Shown piece after piece: positions 19,286 through 29,520 of a stretch of 31,351 nucleotides of DNA. The position numbers and the translations under genes are program-made. Under the pieces are notes generated by a model that did not search any database, had not been told where the DNA came from, and saw only the letters and a list, made by a program, of their open reading frames with translations. Source of the DNA: Cladosporium sp. IMV 00045 (taxonomy: Eukaryota > Ascomycota > Dothideomycetes > Cladosporiales > Cladosporiaceae); NCBI GenBank assembly GCA_001931905.2, contig MSJI02000328.1:1-31351 (forward strand). The letters are read 5' to 3'. Every line of letters starts with the position of its first letter. Within the stretch, counting starts at the first letter, position 1.

Positions 19286-20251
19286 GGCCTGGACCGGGCG
19301 GGTGCCGATAGGAGCGACGCCAGAGAGAGCGCCCTTGGGTCCTTGGGCGAGAGGAGGAGAGCCGCTGGGAGAGGAGTTGGATGTGCGCCTGCTTTGCTGG
19401 TCGTTGAGGAGAGCGAAGGACTGCTGCGCCGGCGCGGCGCTGGCGGGAGAGGCAGTGCTGTTGGCTCGGTCACGAGGAGGCATCTGAACTGCGCCGTCAC
19501 CGCCAGCGGCTGCCTGCGCCTGGGCGCTGAAAGGATCGAAAGCCAAAGGCGAAGATCCACGGGCAGCGGCGGGCACGCGGGCATCCTGGCTGGCTGTGCG
19601 GGCAGCCGTACCGTCGGCGTTGTAGAGGCTGGAGCTGTCGCCATAGAGAGCGCGGTGCTGACGAGCAATGAGTTCACGGCGGTCCTCCTCGCTCATAGTG
19701 TTTGGGCTCATGGCGCGGTCGGTCTTCGCGCCAGACACGTCCTCTGGGAAATTGACTGTTAGTCCAATGCTCGGACTTGCAAGACGTGGATTATTTTACT
19801 CACTTCGGTTGTACTGCTGCTCTTGGTGGTAGTTGCGCAGCTCACGCTCCCTCTGCGCGGCCATGCGACGCTTCGCCTGCAGCATCTGCTCGGCCTCACT
19901 GTGACGGTTCTGCGGCGGGAAGCGCTGACCGGCGTAGTAGCCCTGCAGACCGGCAGAACCGGGTCGGCCAGGCTCAGAATCACCACCGAGAGATGCGCTC
20001 CTGGAAACACCAGGCATTTGCGCGCTGCTGCTGCGACGGCCAGCCTGCAAGTGGCTCGGGAGCCAGTTTCCGCTCTTCATGAGGTTGTCCGTCGCACGCT
20101 CAATCTCCTCGAACTGCAGGGCGAAGGCGTTGGACTCGGTCTGTTGAGACATGGCCGAGGTGGCACCCGAACGGGACGGCGGAGGCTGCTGTTCGAATGA
20201 GGGCTGGCGGCCTTGGGCGGACCAGTTGCTGTCGTTCTCGTAAAAGGACAT
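19028..20251 (-). CDS. Conserved fungal protein of unknown function (QASVWG tail)
   Basis: Exons 20251-19804 and 19743-19028, joined across a 60-nt intron (GTGAGT..CCCAG), encode 387 residues. The protein is largely disordered, rich in Ser, Gln, Pro, Gly and Ala. It has four blocks that look conserved. The first is FALQFEEIERATDNLMKSG near residue 45, and the second is GLQGYYAGQRF near 100. The third is a basic helix EAEQMLQAKRRMAAQRERE followed by LRNYHQEQQYNR (about 119-149), and then MSEEDRRELIARQHRALYG (166-184). The fourth is the C-terminal WGGNTGVWGKN...QASVWG. I recall the same arrangement in Eurotiomycetes, so it is a Pezizomycotina-wide family, but I know of no assigned function. The Gly-Trp tail suggests a peptide-binding role. 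The 3' end of this gene is duplicated on the other side of the gap. Confidence 0.88.
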
Positions 20252-22281
20252 GACTGCGGTGTCGAAGGGTTCGAAGCGGAGCAGGTCGGGTCAGGTAGTC
20301 GGGTGTGGGTAGGTAGCGGGTCGTGGTATGACTCTCGCGTTAAGGATAACAAGACTCTGGTGAAGGGTGTTAGAAAAAGTTTCTAGCGGACGATCATATC
20401 TGCGAGTATGCGCCGACACGGCCAGACACGTGCCCTGCCACATGTAAAGGCAACCCTCCAGGATGCAGGCGACACATGAGGCGAGGGTACGAGCGGGAGT
20501 GACGAGCGGCCGGCATAAAAGGTGTGCGGTGGTGGTATTGCATGGTGAGGAGGGACTAGTAGTCAGACTCACGTACGGGAGATTGAACAGAAGGAGGACA
20601 GGCGCCGCCGCAAAGCACACAAGGCGAGACAGAGACTGGATGGAGAGCACGCAGCGAGACAAGAGCGTAAGGAGTGTGTCGTAGCAGTGCGCAAAGGAGA
20701 GTGGTCGGGTCGGAGGGAGAGTAGCAAGGCGGTAGGTAGTGGCAGTAGTGGTCGGCGGGTGTGATGGGACTCTCACTAGCGGTAGTGTAGAGATGGAGCA
20801 CTGCTGGTGGGCTTGGGAGGGAGGGGGAAGGCGCGAAGGCGCATTCGGCTCTGCTAGATTATTGGGAGTGCTGGGGGACTATGCGAACTAACTCGCTCGA
20901 CTGGTGGTAAAGGCGAAGGGCCAAATCTCCGCTCGCTCGCCGCTCCTCTCAGCTGCTCTCCTGCTCTCTCTCAACTTGCCTCCCTCGCGCTAATATTTTT
21001 ATTATATTGGCGGTAACTTCCCGGTCCAGGGCCAATGGCGCAACGGCGCGACTGTGAGACTCCCGCACGCGAACGGTGATCTCGGATTAGGGGACTTGCT
21101 AGGACCATTCACCCGTGTATGTCAGTTTTACTGAAGACATGGCAGGATATGGCAGTGTACCGGGAATAATACTATTCTCTATCTATACCAAATGCTTCAG
21201 TACCTTCTACCTCCTGCCTCGGCGCATGAACCCTACACACACGCCAAGTTGTGAAAAGGCCGCCGGTCTGGCCCACTTTTCTTTTTGCGCCATGTCCGCG
21301 ACCCTGTCCCGTTTGCCCTCGAGGAGTTCTACGCTGCTGCGGTGGCTCTTCTCTCTCATGTCCATCGCGTCCTGTTGCTTGTGATGAGACACCCGGCACG
21401 TGTGATTTGATAGTCGGTGCTTGGAAGTGTTGATCATTCTCTACTGCCCTATCTCCCCGTCAATGACATCTCCAATCCCCATCCCTCTGCCGACATCCGA
21501 ACCCTGTGTTTCGGACAATCTCCCTCTTACTTTACGTCCCTGGCCGGCCGTTTCTTCACATCAAAAAGGCGCTATCTTATACCACGTTTGCTTTCTTGGT
21601 CATCTTGTCTGTCTGTACACCATCGCTAGGTTGCATATTGTTCATGCATGCACGCACGCGCGCTTACCCGCCTTCTCGCGGCTTTGGGAAACGAGCAGCT
21701 TGTGGCCATCGCCTAGCTCCATGCAACAAATGCAATAACCCCACTGAACGGGATGGCATCTCCACCACAGGACAGAATGATTGATATTCTCAGTCGTCTG
21801 TGGACCGGTGGTTCTTCAGATGAGACGCGGTTGAGATCCTTCAGGTTTGCAGACTCTGGTCGTCTCATGCATTTCATTCACCGTGGCGGTTATGAGACAT
21901 TATTTCTTCCCGCGCATTCACCGTTCAGTCGCATGAACGGACGACTGGATGACTAGCACCATCATATCCCTCAACCCCGCGCGATATGCAACACCTATGC
22001 TCATGCAAGCTGCATAGCATTCATCTGGCATGAACCTGGCCTACCCTGTCTCGCAGGTGTCATTCTGCATGACGATAATAATACTAAAAATCAGATTCAA
22101 GACCGGGCGCCTCCACATGCGGCTATCGGGCTGCGCTGTTACTGAAGTCCATAATCAGTACACCGCTGTCGAACGCCCGCCGTAAACCCATACTCTCTGA
22201 ATGGCTAGCGTGAAGATCATTATTTGATTCAATTCAGGGATATCAAAATAGAACGAACATGTGAATTCGCTCTCAACCATA
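20252..22281. other. Two-kilobase intergenic region
   Basis: Upstream of the QASVWG-tail gene and downstream of the LURP-like gene. The part next to the start codon is rich in purines on the + strand (a pyrimidine-rich leader for the minus-strand gene). An AT-rich block lies at about 20992-21010. Open frames between 20290 and 21960 are short, overlap on both strands and match nothing known. Confidence 0.5.
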
Positions 22282-23132
22282 CTAACAGCTTCCACCACCA
22301 CCGTCACCTCCACCACCACCACCACCACCTCCTCCGCCGACGCCTACCGCACCTCCACCAAAGCCAGCAACACCAGCAGGAGCGATGAGATTAACAACCA
22401 CCTCGCTCTTCGACATGATAGGCTTCTCGCACATGTAAATAGCAAGGTACACGGCAATCGTACTAGCCTGTCCAGTCTATGATTAGCATCCATTTCCAAA
22501 CCCACGATGACCACCTCAAAACTCACCAACGACCCATCAAACCCCCCCACGACATGCAAATCCCACTCGTTCGCCTTAAACGGCACCCTCGCCGTCTTCC
22601 CATCCGCAATGTTCGTCTGCACAACCAACCTATCCCCCCAATAAACCGACGCGTCCTTGCTCGAAACGCACTCCTCCCCCGCCCGGACCAGACTCGTCTT
22701 CCCTCTCACGACGAGCGTGACTTCCTCCCCGGTCTCGGAAGCCTCAAAGCGGAGAATCAACGTATCCCCGTTGGGAGATTTCCGCCGCGTGAACGTCGCC
22801 ACGGCATCGGAGTCTCCTTGGCCTGGTAGCGCGATCGTCCAGCGGAAGCGAGCGTCGCAGCGGAGCTCGTAGAGGGGGAGGCCTGAGGCGGTGGTTATGG
22901 TGCGGGTGGAGTGCCATTTTTTGGAGGGGCCGGTGGCGCTGTAGAGGGTTTCTGTTGTGTTGGGGGTCGTGATGGTGTAGCCACCACTGGAGAGGAGGGA
23001 GCTGTGCTGTTTTAGGCGCAGGGTGGTGGGCTCGTGGCAGATGTGCTCGGGGCGGAGGGAGATGGGTTTCTCGAGGGTGGTGAGCATTTTGGGTGGTGCG
23101 GCCAGTGAGGTTGTTCGTTCTTCGTGAGGCAT
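22282..23132 (-). CDS. LURP-one-related/Tubby-like C-terminal fold protein with glycine-rich tail
   Basis: Exons 23132-22527 and 22467-22282 join across a 59-nt intron (GTGAGT..GACAG) into 263 residues. The central part (about 20-200) is a beta-rich domain with YTITTPN, SATGPSKKWHSTRTITTAS, GLPLYELR and EWDLHVVGGFDGSL. This is the pattern of fungal LURP-one-related proteins, distant relatives of Tubby and scramblase that may bind membrane phospholipids. After the intron comes a hydrophobic segment ASTIAVYLAIYMCEKPIMSK, which may sit in a membrane, and a tail of nearly continuous glycine encoded by GGN repeats, ending in SC. The start is uncertain: MPHEERTTSL at 23132 is preferred, MLTTLEKP at 23087 is the alternative. 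Reading straight through the intron would give an unrelated arginine-rich tail. Confidence 0.78.
22303..22333. repeat. CCA/CCG-type trinucleotide repeat encoding poly-glycine
   Basis: A nearly pure CAC/CCA run on the + strand reads as GGT/GGN glycine codons in exon 2 of the LURP-like gene. In-frame length changes here would lengthen or shorten the poly-Gly tail without breaking the protein. Confidence 0.7.
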
Positions 23133-24357
23133 GTGTCGTGGAGAATCTCTGAATTTTTGGATGTATGGTCTTTTGGCGATAGGGAGTTGTCCTTGGTTGA
23201 TATGTGATTCTTCAATGGCAGAGGAGATTTTTGTCCTTGTACTATTTATCTGTTGCAGTGTTTCTTGAGTTGTTCTATTCTTGGTAAGCCTCATGAAAAA
23301 AGATAAGATGCAAGAGAGAAAGGGCTGTGCAGTCCGCACCAATGATGCCGAATAGTATGGTATAGCCCAGCCTAGCCGGCAGAGCGAAGAAGATCATAAG
23401 GCTCAGATAAACACTGCGCCTCGATCCTCACACCAGATTCGCCCACCATGATTGGAGCCCATCCGCATGAAGGGTCCCTTAGTCTTGCCTTGCGAGCCGT
23501 AGTGACAGGGCCATCGCGAAGGTGGGCGTCCGATGAGGTAATACCAGCCTTGAAGGATTCACTTGCTCTCCGACTTAGCCATATCGTTTCTTGTCCGCAG
23601 CATGCAGGATCGCAGCACTGGAGGGTCGACGTCACTTTTGGGAGTGTCACGTGTGGGTGATCTTGCTGGGCGCCGAGACTGGGGAGGGCATTGGGGCTCG
23701 GCATGCTGGAGACGTTGCTGCAGTAGTGAGGATGACTTCAGTTGGTATATTTGCGTCTTGTGCCTTGAATCGATCTATTGTTTGATTGTTTGAGGCGAGC
23801 GTGTTTCTCGCTGGGGTTCGTCGACGTGACGATACTATCATCCACACCCTCTCGGAGATGTCGACCTCATGTTTTGGAGAAACAGAAAGATGTGTCCTCT
23901 TCTCGGGTCATATAGAGCGCGGTCTTCGACAGCCGCAAAGATGTGGCTCTCGACCTGAACGATCTCACAGAACATTCCCCCCTCGACGTTACCGTATACT
24001 CCGAGTTGTGATACTAAAAACAACCACACGTGGCTTTGGGTGTGTACGTCATGGCCTCGCCCTACGGTCCGACTCCCTGGTGCCGGTCCTCCATGGTACA
24101 CCGCCAATATCCACGTAGTCCTTGCAATACATAGTCGCAAGACAAAGAAGAGGAGTTATAGCCTATCGTTTGACCCCTATCGTGCCAATTTTTGTTTCTT
24201 TCCAGCGATCTCCGATCTCGTGACGACACAAAATCCCTCTAAGAAGACAGCCGCGGACCCCGCCAAGAAAAAATCAAAACATCACCCTAGTGAATCACCA
24301 TCGAACAATCGACAAATACAGCAAACTCGAATCGCAACGTCGACTTGAGTATCCATC
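23133..24357. other. Divergent intergenic region between the LURP-like and aminotransferase genes
   Basis: About 1.2 kb between two head-to-head starts, presumably with both promoters. The last 80 bases before 24358 are CA/AT-rich like a leader. No further gene, tRNA or repeat is seen. Confidence 0.55.
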
Positions 24358-26041
24358 ATGGCTACTGTTCAATCGACATCCACCGACGACCCGAAAGATG
24401 GGTATGTCCCGCCACCTCGCTCGCCGAGGGACCGCCGCTTTTCCAGCTCCAAGGAGCCGACCACTAAGGGTATGTTTGTTACAACACCCCTTCACTGCTT
24501 TCACCTTTTGGAATATATGTTGCGAGAGTGCTGCCTCTTCACACTTCTACAAAAAATGGGAGCGAAAAATGAAAAGGCTAACCAGTCAAATCGAAGAATT
24601 CCGGTCCTCCATGCACAGACAGTTTCGTACTGCTCATGATGGCCACAAACCCCATGCTGGACTCGACCCTTCCCGTGCCAGCACCGGCGTAGTCTGGACC
24701 ACCGAACGTGCTTACGAGCATGGCTATCTCGAGAATCCTTCTTCCTGGGCCAACTTGGGCCAGGGAGCCCCGGAAGTTGATGATGATATCGAAGGCTGCT
24801 TCCAACGTCCCACGCACATTGATATCTCCATGACTGGCCGCGAATATGGCCCGACGGCCGGCATCAAGCCCCTGAGAGAGGCTATCGCGAACCTCTACAA
24901 CGAGCACCACCGCAAAGGCAAGGAATCAAAGTATACTTGGCAAAATGTATGTGTAACTCCCGGCGGTCGCGCAGGTTTGATCCGTATTGCCGCCGTTCTG
25001 GGCAACGCGTACCTAGGATTTTTCATCCCCGACTATACGGCGTATAACGAACTGCTTGGCCTGTTTAGCGGGTTCGCGTCCATCCCAATCCCGCTTCTGC
25101 GCGAGGATGGTTACCATATCCACCCGGACAACATCGCCGCCGAGATCGCCCGCGGTACTAGTGTTATCCTGACGTCCAACCCTCGCAACCCGACCGGCCG
25201 CACCCTCACCAACCCCGAACTGGCCAAGGTGCAAGATATCTGCCGTGACCGCGCCACGCTTATCATGGACGAGTTCTACGGCGGCTACAACTATACGTCC
25301 GACTGCGATGGCACCGTCGTCAGTGCGGCGGACAACATCGAAGACGTCGACGAAGACGACGTTCTCATCATCGACGGCCTGACCAAGCGCTTCCGTCTTC
25401 CTGGTTGGCGCGTCGCCTGGATCGTTGGTCCCAAGGAGTTCATCAAGGCCATCGGTTCCTGCGGCAGCTACCTTGACGGCGGCACCAATGTCCCCTTCCA
25501 AGAAGCTGCGGTGTCCATGCTGGAGCCGACCAAAGTCCGCAACGAGATGAAGGCCCTCCAGACCCATTTCCGCGACAAACGTGATTACGTGCTGGGACGT
25601 CTAACCGGAATGGGCTTTGAATTGGACTACTGTCCCGATAGCACCTTCTATATTTGGTTGAATGTCGGTTCCCTGCCGGAGGAGATCAACGATGGCTTGA
25701 ATTTCTTCCAGGCATGTCTCAAAAAGGTGATCGTAGTGCCGGGCATTTTCTTTGATTTGAACCCATCCAAGCGAAGAGATCTGTTCGACAGCCCTTGCCA
25801 TCACTTCGTACGCGTGAGCTATGGTCCCAAGGTACGACTACTTTTTCCCCACCCTCTTTTTTCTTTCTTTCTTTCTTTTTTTTTTATACCCATCGCACTC
25901 TCTGCATATTTACGTGAAGACGAGCTTCCATACTGACCTTTGTTCTTCCCTTGACAGATGGAAACGCTGAAGGCCGGCCTCGATGGCTTCGAGAGGGTGC
26001 TCAAGAAGTACAACGCGTTCCCCGAGCGCAAGAAGCAGTAG
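24358..26041 (+). CDS. PLP-dependent class I/II aminotransferase
   Basis: This is a fold-type I pyridoxal-phosphate aminotransferase, substrate not determinable, about 490 residues. Exon 1 (24358-24469) encodes MATVQSTSTDDPKDG and a basic stretch. The main exon ends at 25831, and exon 3 is 25958-26041. Visible hallmarks are the GREYGPTAGIKPLREAI segment, TPGGRAGLIR in the cofactor-phosphate region, SNPRNPTGR with the PLP-contacting Asn, DEFYGGYNY with Asp and Tyr, and the Schiff-base lysine in DGLTKRFRLPGWR (codon 25385-25387). The carboxylate-binding Arg is in FVRVSYGPK. All catalytic residues are present, so the enzyme should be active. The first intron is odd: donor GTATGT at 24470 has no in-phase AG acceptor before the conserved WERKMKRLTSQIEEF. 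The second intron (126 nt) holds a CTTT microsatellite. The 3' junction GPK/METLKAG is unambiguous. Confidence 0.9.
25863..25885. repeat. CTTT microsatellite inside an intron
   Basis: About four CTTT units followed by a T run, within the last intron of the aminotransferase gene. It adds pyrimidines but does not touch the splice sites. Confidence 0.7.
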
Positions 26042-26375
26042 GTCAGGTTTGCAGGAGCAGGTAGGCGCATTGAATTAAGAAATCGCGCCTGAGATCACTT
26101 CCGGTCGTTTGAGGGAGAGCGCATCGATCGAAAGTCCAATGAAACACATCAAAACAGTACGTTGCTCTGTGGTTGACATCACGTGCCAAGACTTTCTGGC
26201 TCTTTGGAAGGAAGGTGCGTTCAGCGTGGTTGCCTACTTTCTCGACTACACTTCCAACACAACCAGCGTCTAAACACCCAAAATCAAACTTCTACATCAC
26301 CAACAACTCTCATCATCATCCCTCCACACATCACAATCTTCCCACAAACAACGAGCATACCGAAACAAGTACAAC
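26042..26375. other. Intergenic with CA-rich leader
   Basis: Between the aminotransferase stop and the next candidate start. The last 120 bases are rich in CAAC, CATC and CCAC motifs, as in fungal 5' leaders. That is one reason to take the downstream ATG seriously. Confidence 0.45.
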
Positions 26376-26860
26376 ATGGAGCACGAATTGACGAACAGCC
26401 ATGAGAGACATCAGCGGACAGGGCAATGCCCCCAAGGAGACCAGTGCCGCTACAAGCACCACAACAACCTACACCCCTCTTCGCACCAAAAGGTGCACCA
26501 AGACTTTGTTGTGCCGAACGAATTAGGCACATCCTGCGCCAGGTGCTTAAGGAAGCACCAAGTAAGCAAACCGCTAAACCCGACGACAACAGCAGCACTA
26601 ACACCACACAGTGCGACAAGGCGGCCGCGACGCAGGCGGCAAAGATCCTTGCTCCGAATGCCGCTGGTTCGGTGGTGACGAGAACGCACATACTGCGACA
26701 TCGCAAGTACAGCTCGGTCAACGACGCGCTCTGGAAGATCATGATGACGCCCCAGGACGGAGTATACGCTTCCAGAGCAGACGCACCGCCTGGCTCCACC
26801 CAAACTCAAGACTCGCAGGACGACACGCAAGGACAGCGAAGCCACCACCAACACCAATGA
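26376..26860 (+). CDS. Small Cys/His-containing hypothetical protein, possibly decaying
   Basis: An ATG after a CA-rich leader opens MEHELTNSHERHQ. Next comes CPQGDQCRYKHH, the C-x5-C-x3-H half of a CCCH zinc finger, and then CARCLRKHQ. A good intron (GTAAGC at 26562, CTAAC branch point, CACACAG ending at 26611) joins in phase to 26612-26860, giving 144 residues. However, another frame across the same exon reads GGKDPCSECRWFGGDEN. A third reads AAQYAKLDSSDMREHPRAYL through to a stop at 27101. Both look more protein-like than the spliced frame in places. Together the pieces suggest a Zn-cluster-like protein broken by frameshifts, or further undetected introns. The region is GC-rich with few stops, so open frames here carry little weight. 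No family is recognised. Confidence 0.35.
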
Positions 26861-27335
26861 CCGAGGAAAACGTCAAGGCCAACTGGCAGGGCAAGTCGAA
26901 GGAGGAGCTGCTCAATACGCCAAGCTGGATTCCAGCGACATGCGCGAGCACCCACGCGCTTACCTCGTGCCCGCCCGCAACAGCCAGAAAAGCCTCAAGA
27001 CCCAAGCGAACCACCAGGCCAATCGAACGAACACAGACAGTTCCGGCAGGACACCCTTGAGAAAACCCATCGACTTCGAGAACACAAGCCACTCTCACTA
27101 GCTTTTCCACGCCACAGCCGAGATCGCACGCCGAATTGAGTAACCACCTGGGACTCAAAGAATCCGCCTCGGATGAATATCAGTGGCCTCATCACCCTGG
27201 TGCACAGATCAGCGTCGCTGCTCCTCAACGACGCCCAGAAGCACAGAACCACCCGAACAAAAGACGCCACGATATGACTCTCACCGCCGCACACAACTGA
27301 TAGCGATTTACTTTACGACCTCATCAACCACTGAA

Positions 27336-27722
27336 TAGATTCTTTGGCCTCCTCACCCAACCTGCCACGGATGAAGTTCTTTGGTCTCCCCGATCTGCCA
27401 AAGATGAAGTCTTTGGCCTTACCTAACCTACCACGGATTAATTCTCTGGCCTCCTCACACAACCTGCCACTGATTAGCTTCTTTGGCCTGTTGACCCAAT
27501 CTGCCACAGATTAACTTCTTGACCTTTTCACCAAATCTGCCGGGGATGAACTTCCTTACCTTCATACCAACCAGCCGGGGATTCATTTCTTTGGCCTTCT
27601 CACACAATCGCCGGGGATTAGTTCCTTGACTTTTCTCATTCTCATGGGGAGTAATTGCCGGGACGTCTGGTCTCAGCCGGGGACTAATTTCTTTCGCCTT
27701 CAAACATAACACGACGAAGATT
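27336..27722. repeat. Degenerate minisatellite of 33-37 bp units, about ten copies
   Basis: Units begin near 27340, 27377, 27410 and 27443 and continue to about 27715. Each has a TTCTTTGGCCT-like head, a CACCCAAC/CACACAAC middle and a GCCACGGAT / GCCGGGGAT tail. Most units are close to 36 bp, so they read on the minus strand as a 12-residue repeat, roughly GRLGEEAKELIR. Length changes and stops split this into two frames (27817-27455 and 27507-27313). It looks like a decayed coding repeat rather than a working gene. Confidence 0.75.
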
Positions 27723-27900
27723 AAGTTCACTCCCAATTTTTTTAATCTCATCGAACGACAAATGCTCCTGGCAGCCCTGTAGACAGAAGACTTCAGCTCC
27801 TCTTCAGGCTCGGTCACTTAGCTCGCACAGTACTTCCCAAACACTTCTTACACGAATGAAACCATCAATGCAAGTACAGACTCTTGACTTCTACGCACCC

Positions 27901-28409
27901 TTCTCTCCGTGGTGTAATATCTTTCTAGATATACCATGTCTAATGGTACTTGCACGGAATCGCTAAAGACACCTGGTTTCAGATCCCATTCTCTCCGTAG
28001 TATACTACCTCTTTACATACGCTATGTCTAAAGGTACTTGCACGAAATCGCCAGAGATACCTGTTTTTAGTTCCATTCTCTCAGCGGTGTAATACCTTTT
28101 TAGAAATACTATACATGAAGATACTTACATCGATATAACAGGGATATCTCCCCTCGTACAACCTTCTCTCCGTAGTATGCCTTCTTTGGGTGTAATATGC
28201 TTAACGGTACTTGCACGAATCGCCAGAGATACCTATGTTAAATCCCCTCTCTCCGCACTATACTACCTTTTGAGAAATGCTATGCATGAAGATATTCACA
28301 TCCATAAAATAGGGATCTCTCTAGCGTACAATCTTCTCTCCGTAGTATGCCTTCCTTTGAGTGTATTATGTTTGATGGTACTTGCATTGATGAGAAAGGC
28401 ATAGCTACG
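27901..28409. repeat. Tandem array of about 87-bp units with A/B subtypes
   Basis: Six units start with a TTCTCTCCGTAGTAT-like head at about 27901, 27989, 28076, 28164, 28248 and 28333, spacing 84-88 bp. Units 1, 2, 4 and 6 (type A) share GTACTTGCACGAAATCGCC and the following AGATACCT. Units 3 and 5 (type B) share AGAAATRCTATRCATGAAGA and an ATAGGGAT/ACAGGGAT element. The order A-A-B-A-B-A makes an A+B dimer of about 170-175 bp. The unit length is not a multiple of three, so it is not coding. Confidence 0.8.
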
Positions 28410-28668
28410 CGCATGATTTCTCCACTGTCATGGAGGAGGCATATGGGAGTGACCTATGGAAAGAAGAGGAGAGAAAAGGAGAAGAGGAAAACGCCACCTA
28501 ATATAGCGTATTTAAAGATACCGGAACTCCTCGCTAATCGACATTTTAATAATTTCGTGAACCCCAGAAAGAGTGGCCAAAACATGACACCAGGCTTTTC
28601 CCACATCGCCCAATCACCTCCAAAAACTCAAGGACACGAATGTAGACATTCGCTGCCACAACCTCCCC

Positions 28669-29520
28669 TCACTTCTTGTAATCCCTCAAGATACCCATCA
28701 TGTGCAAGTTTGTCGTCTTGCCACCCCTGCGGTTGACCCTCTTCTTCTCCTTCTTCGGCATATTGCCCTTCTTGACCTCCTTGACCTGGCTGGTCGGGGT
28801 CAAATTCGCCTTCTCGAGCTCGACCCGCAGCTCCGCTTCCGACGCAGGCAGCTTACACTTGGTCCAGAAGTCGACGAAGTCCGAATCCATGTGCACGTAA
28901 AACTGTGAAGAGTCCGGGTAGACGGTCTTGGGCGCGTTGTCTTTCTTCTGTCGGAGGAGCAGGATCTCGTGCTTCGAGGCGAGTTCTTCCAGCGTGGGCA
29001 CGCAGGCTGGCCAGCCATCTTTGAGCTCGCGCACGGGGATGCCGGCTGCGGTGGGGAGGGTGGTGAGGTAGCTTTTGAGTTCTTCGCCGTTGGTTACGGG
29101 GTGCTGAGGGTTGTAGCGGAAGGTCTCTTTGCCGTTAGGCGACTCGTGCTTGGGGATGACGGCGATGCGGTCGTGGTTTTCGAGCGCACGGCGGATAAGC
29201 GGTGTGTGCTTTTGAAGATCGCTCGGGAGCGAGAGGAAGTTGAGGATGTCCGGGAGGGTCGAGGCGGTTGGGAATCGCTCTTTGAGGTACTGCACGGCGT
29301 ACACCATGTGGGTCATGATCTCGGCGCCAGCGCTGGTTGATTTGAGACCACTGGGAGGCGCAGAAGAAGGGGGAGCGGAGTCGCGAGGTCGCTTGTTGCC
29401 TGGCTGTGGTGTGGAAGTGCGTGCTGGAGCCGGCGCACTTGGACGAGAGGACGAGGCGTTGCGGGATGCGGCGTCAGACATCTCCGACTTGAACTTCTGC
29501 ATACTGGCTGCGAGAGACAT
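28669..29520 (-). CDS. TFA2: Transcription initiation factor TFIIE, beta subunit
   Basis: This is the small subunit of TFIIE, which recruits TFIIH to the RNA polymerase II preinitiation complex and helps promoter opening. One exon encodes 283 residues. A Ser/Pro/Ala-rich N-terminus (1-60) precedes the first winged helix (about 68-140). That domain includes MVYAVQYLKERFPTASTLPD and LIRRALENHDRIAVIP, then FRYNPQHPVTNGEEL. A second winged-helix region spans about 147-212 (ELKDGWPACVPTLEEL, then a lysine/arginine segment and VYPDSSQFYVHMDSDF). The C-terminus is strongly basic (KKEKKRVNRRGGKTTNLHM), as in other TFIIE beta proteins. The start lies at the only ATG preceding the conserved MQKFKSEM segment. 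The gene is divergent from Mlp1. Confidence 0.94.
   Translation of the reverse strand: MSLAASMQKFKSEMSDAASRNASSSRPSAPAPARTSTPQPGNKRPRDSAPPSSAPPSGLKSTSAGAEIMTHMVYAVQYLKERFPTASTLPDILNFLSLPSDLQKHTPLIRRALENHDRIAVIPKHESPNGKETFRYNPQHPVTNGEELKSYLTTLPTAAGIPVRELKDGWPACVPTLEELASKHEILLLRQKKDNAPKTVYPDSSQFYVHMDSDFVDFWTKCKLPASEAELRVELEKANLTPTSQVKEVKKGNMPKKEKKRVNRRGGKTTNLHMMGILRDYKK

Noticed and set aside
20291..20776. 161-codon minus-strand frame upstream of the QASVWG-tail gene
   Set aside because: Pyrimidine-rich leader sequence translated in one frame. It is low in complexity, with no family resemblance.
25013..25567. 184-codon minus-strand frame inside the aminotransferase
   Set aside because: Antisense shadow caused by GC-biased third positions. 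The + strand carries all the PLP-enzyme motifs.
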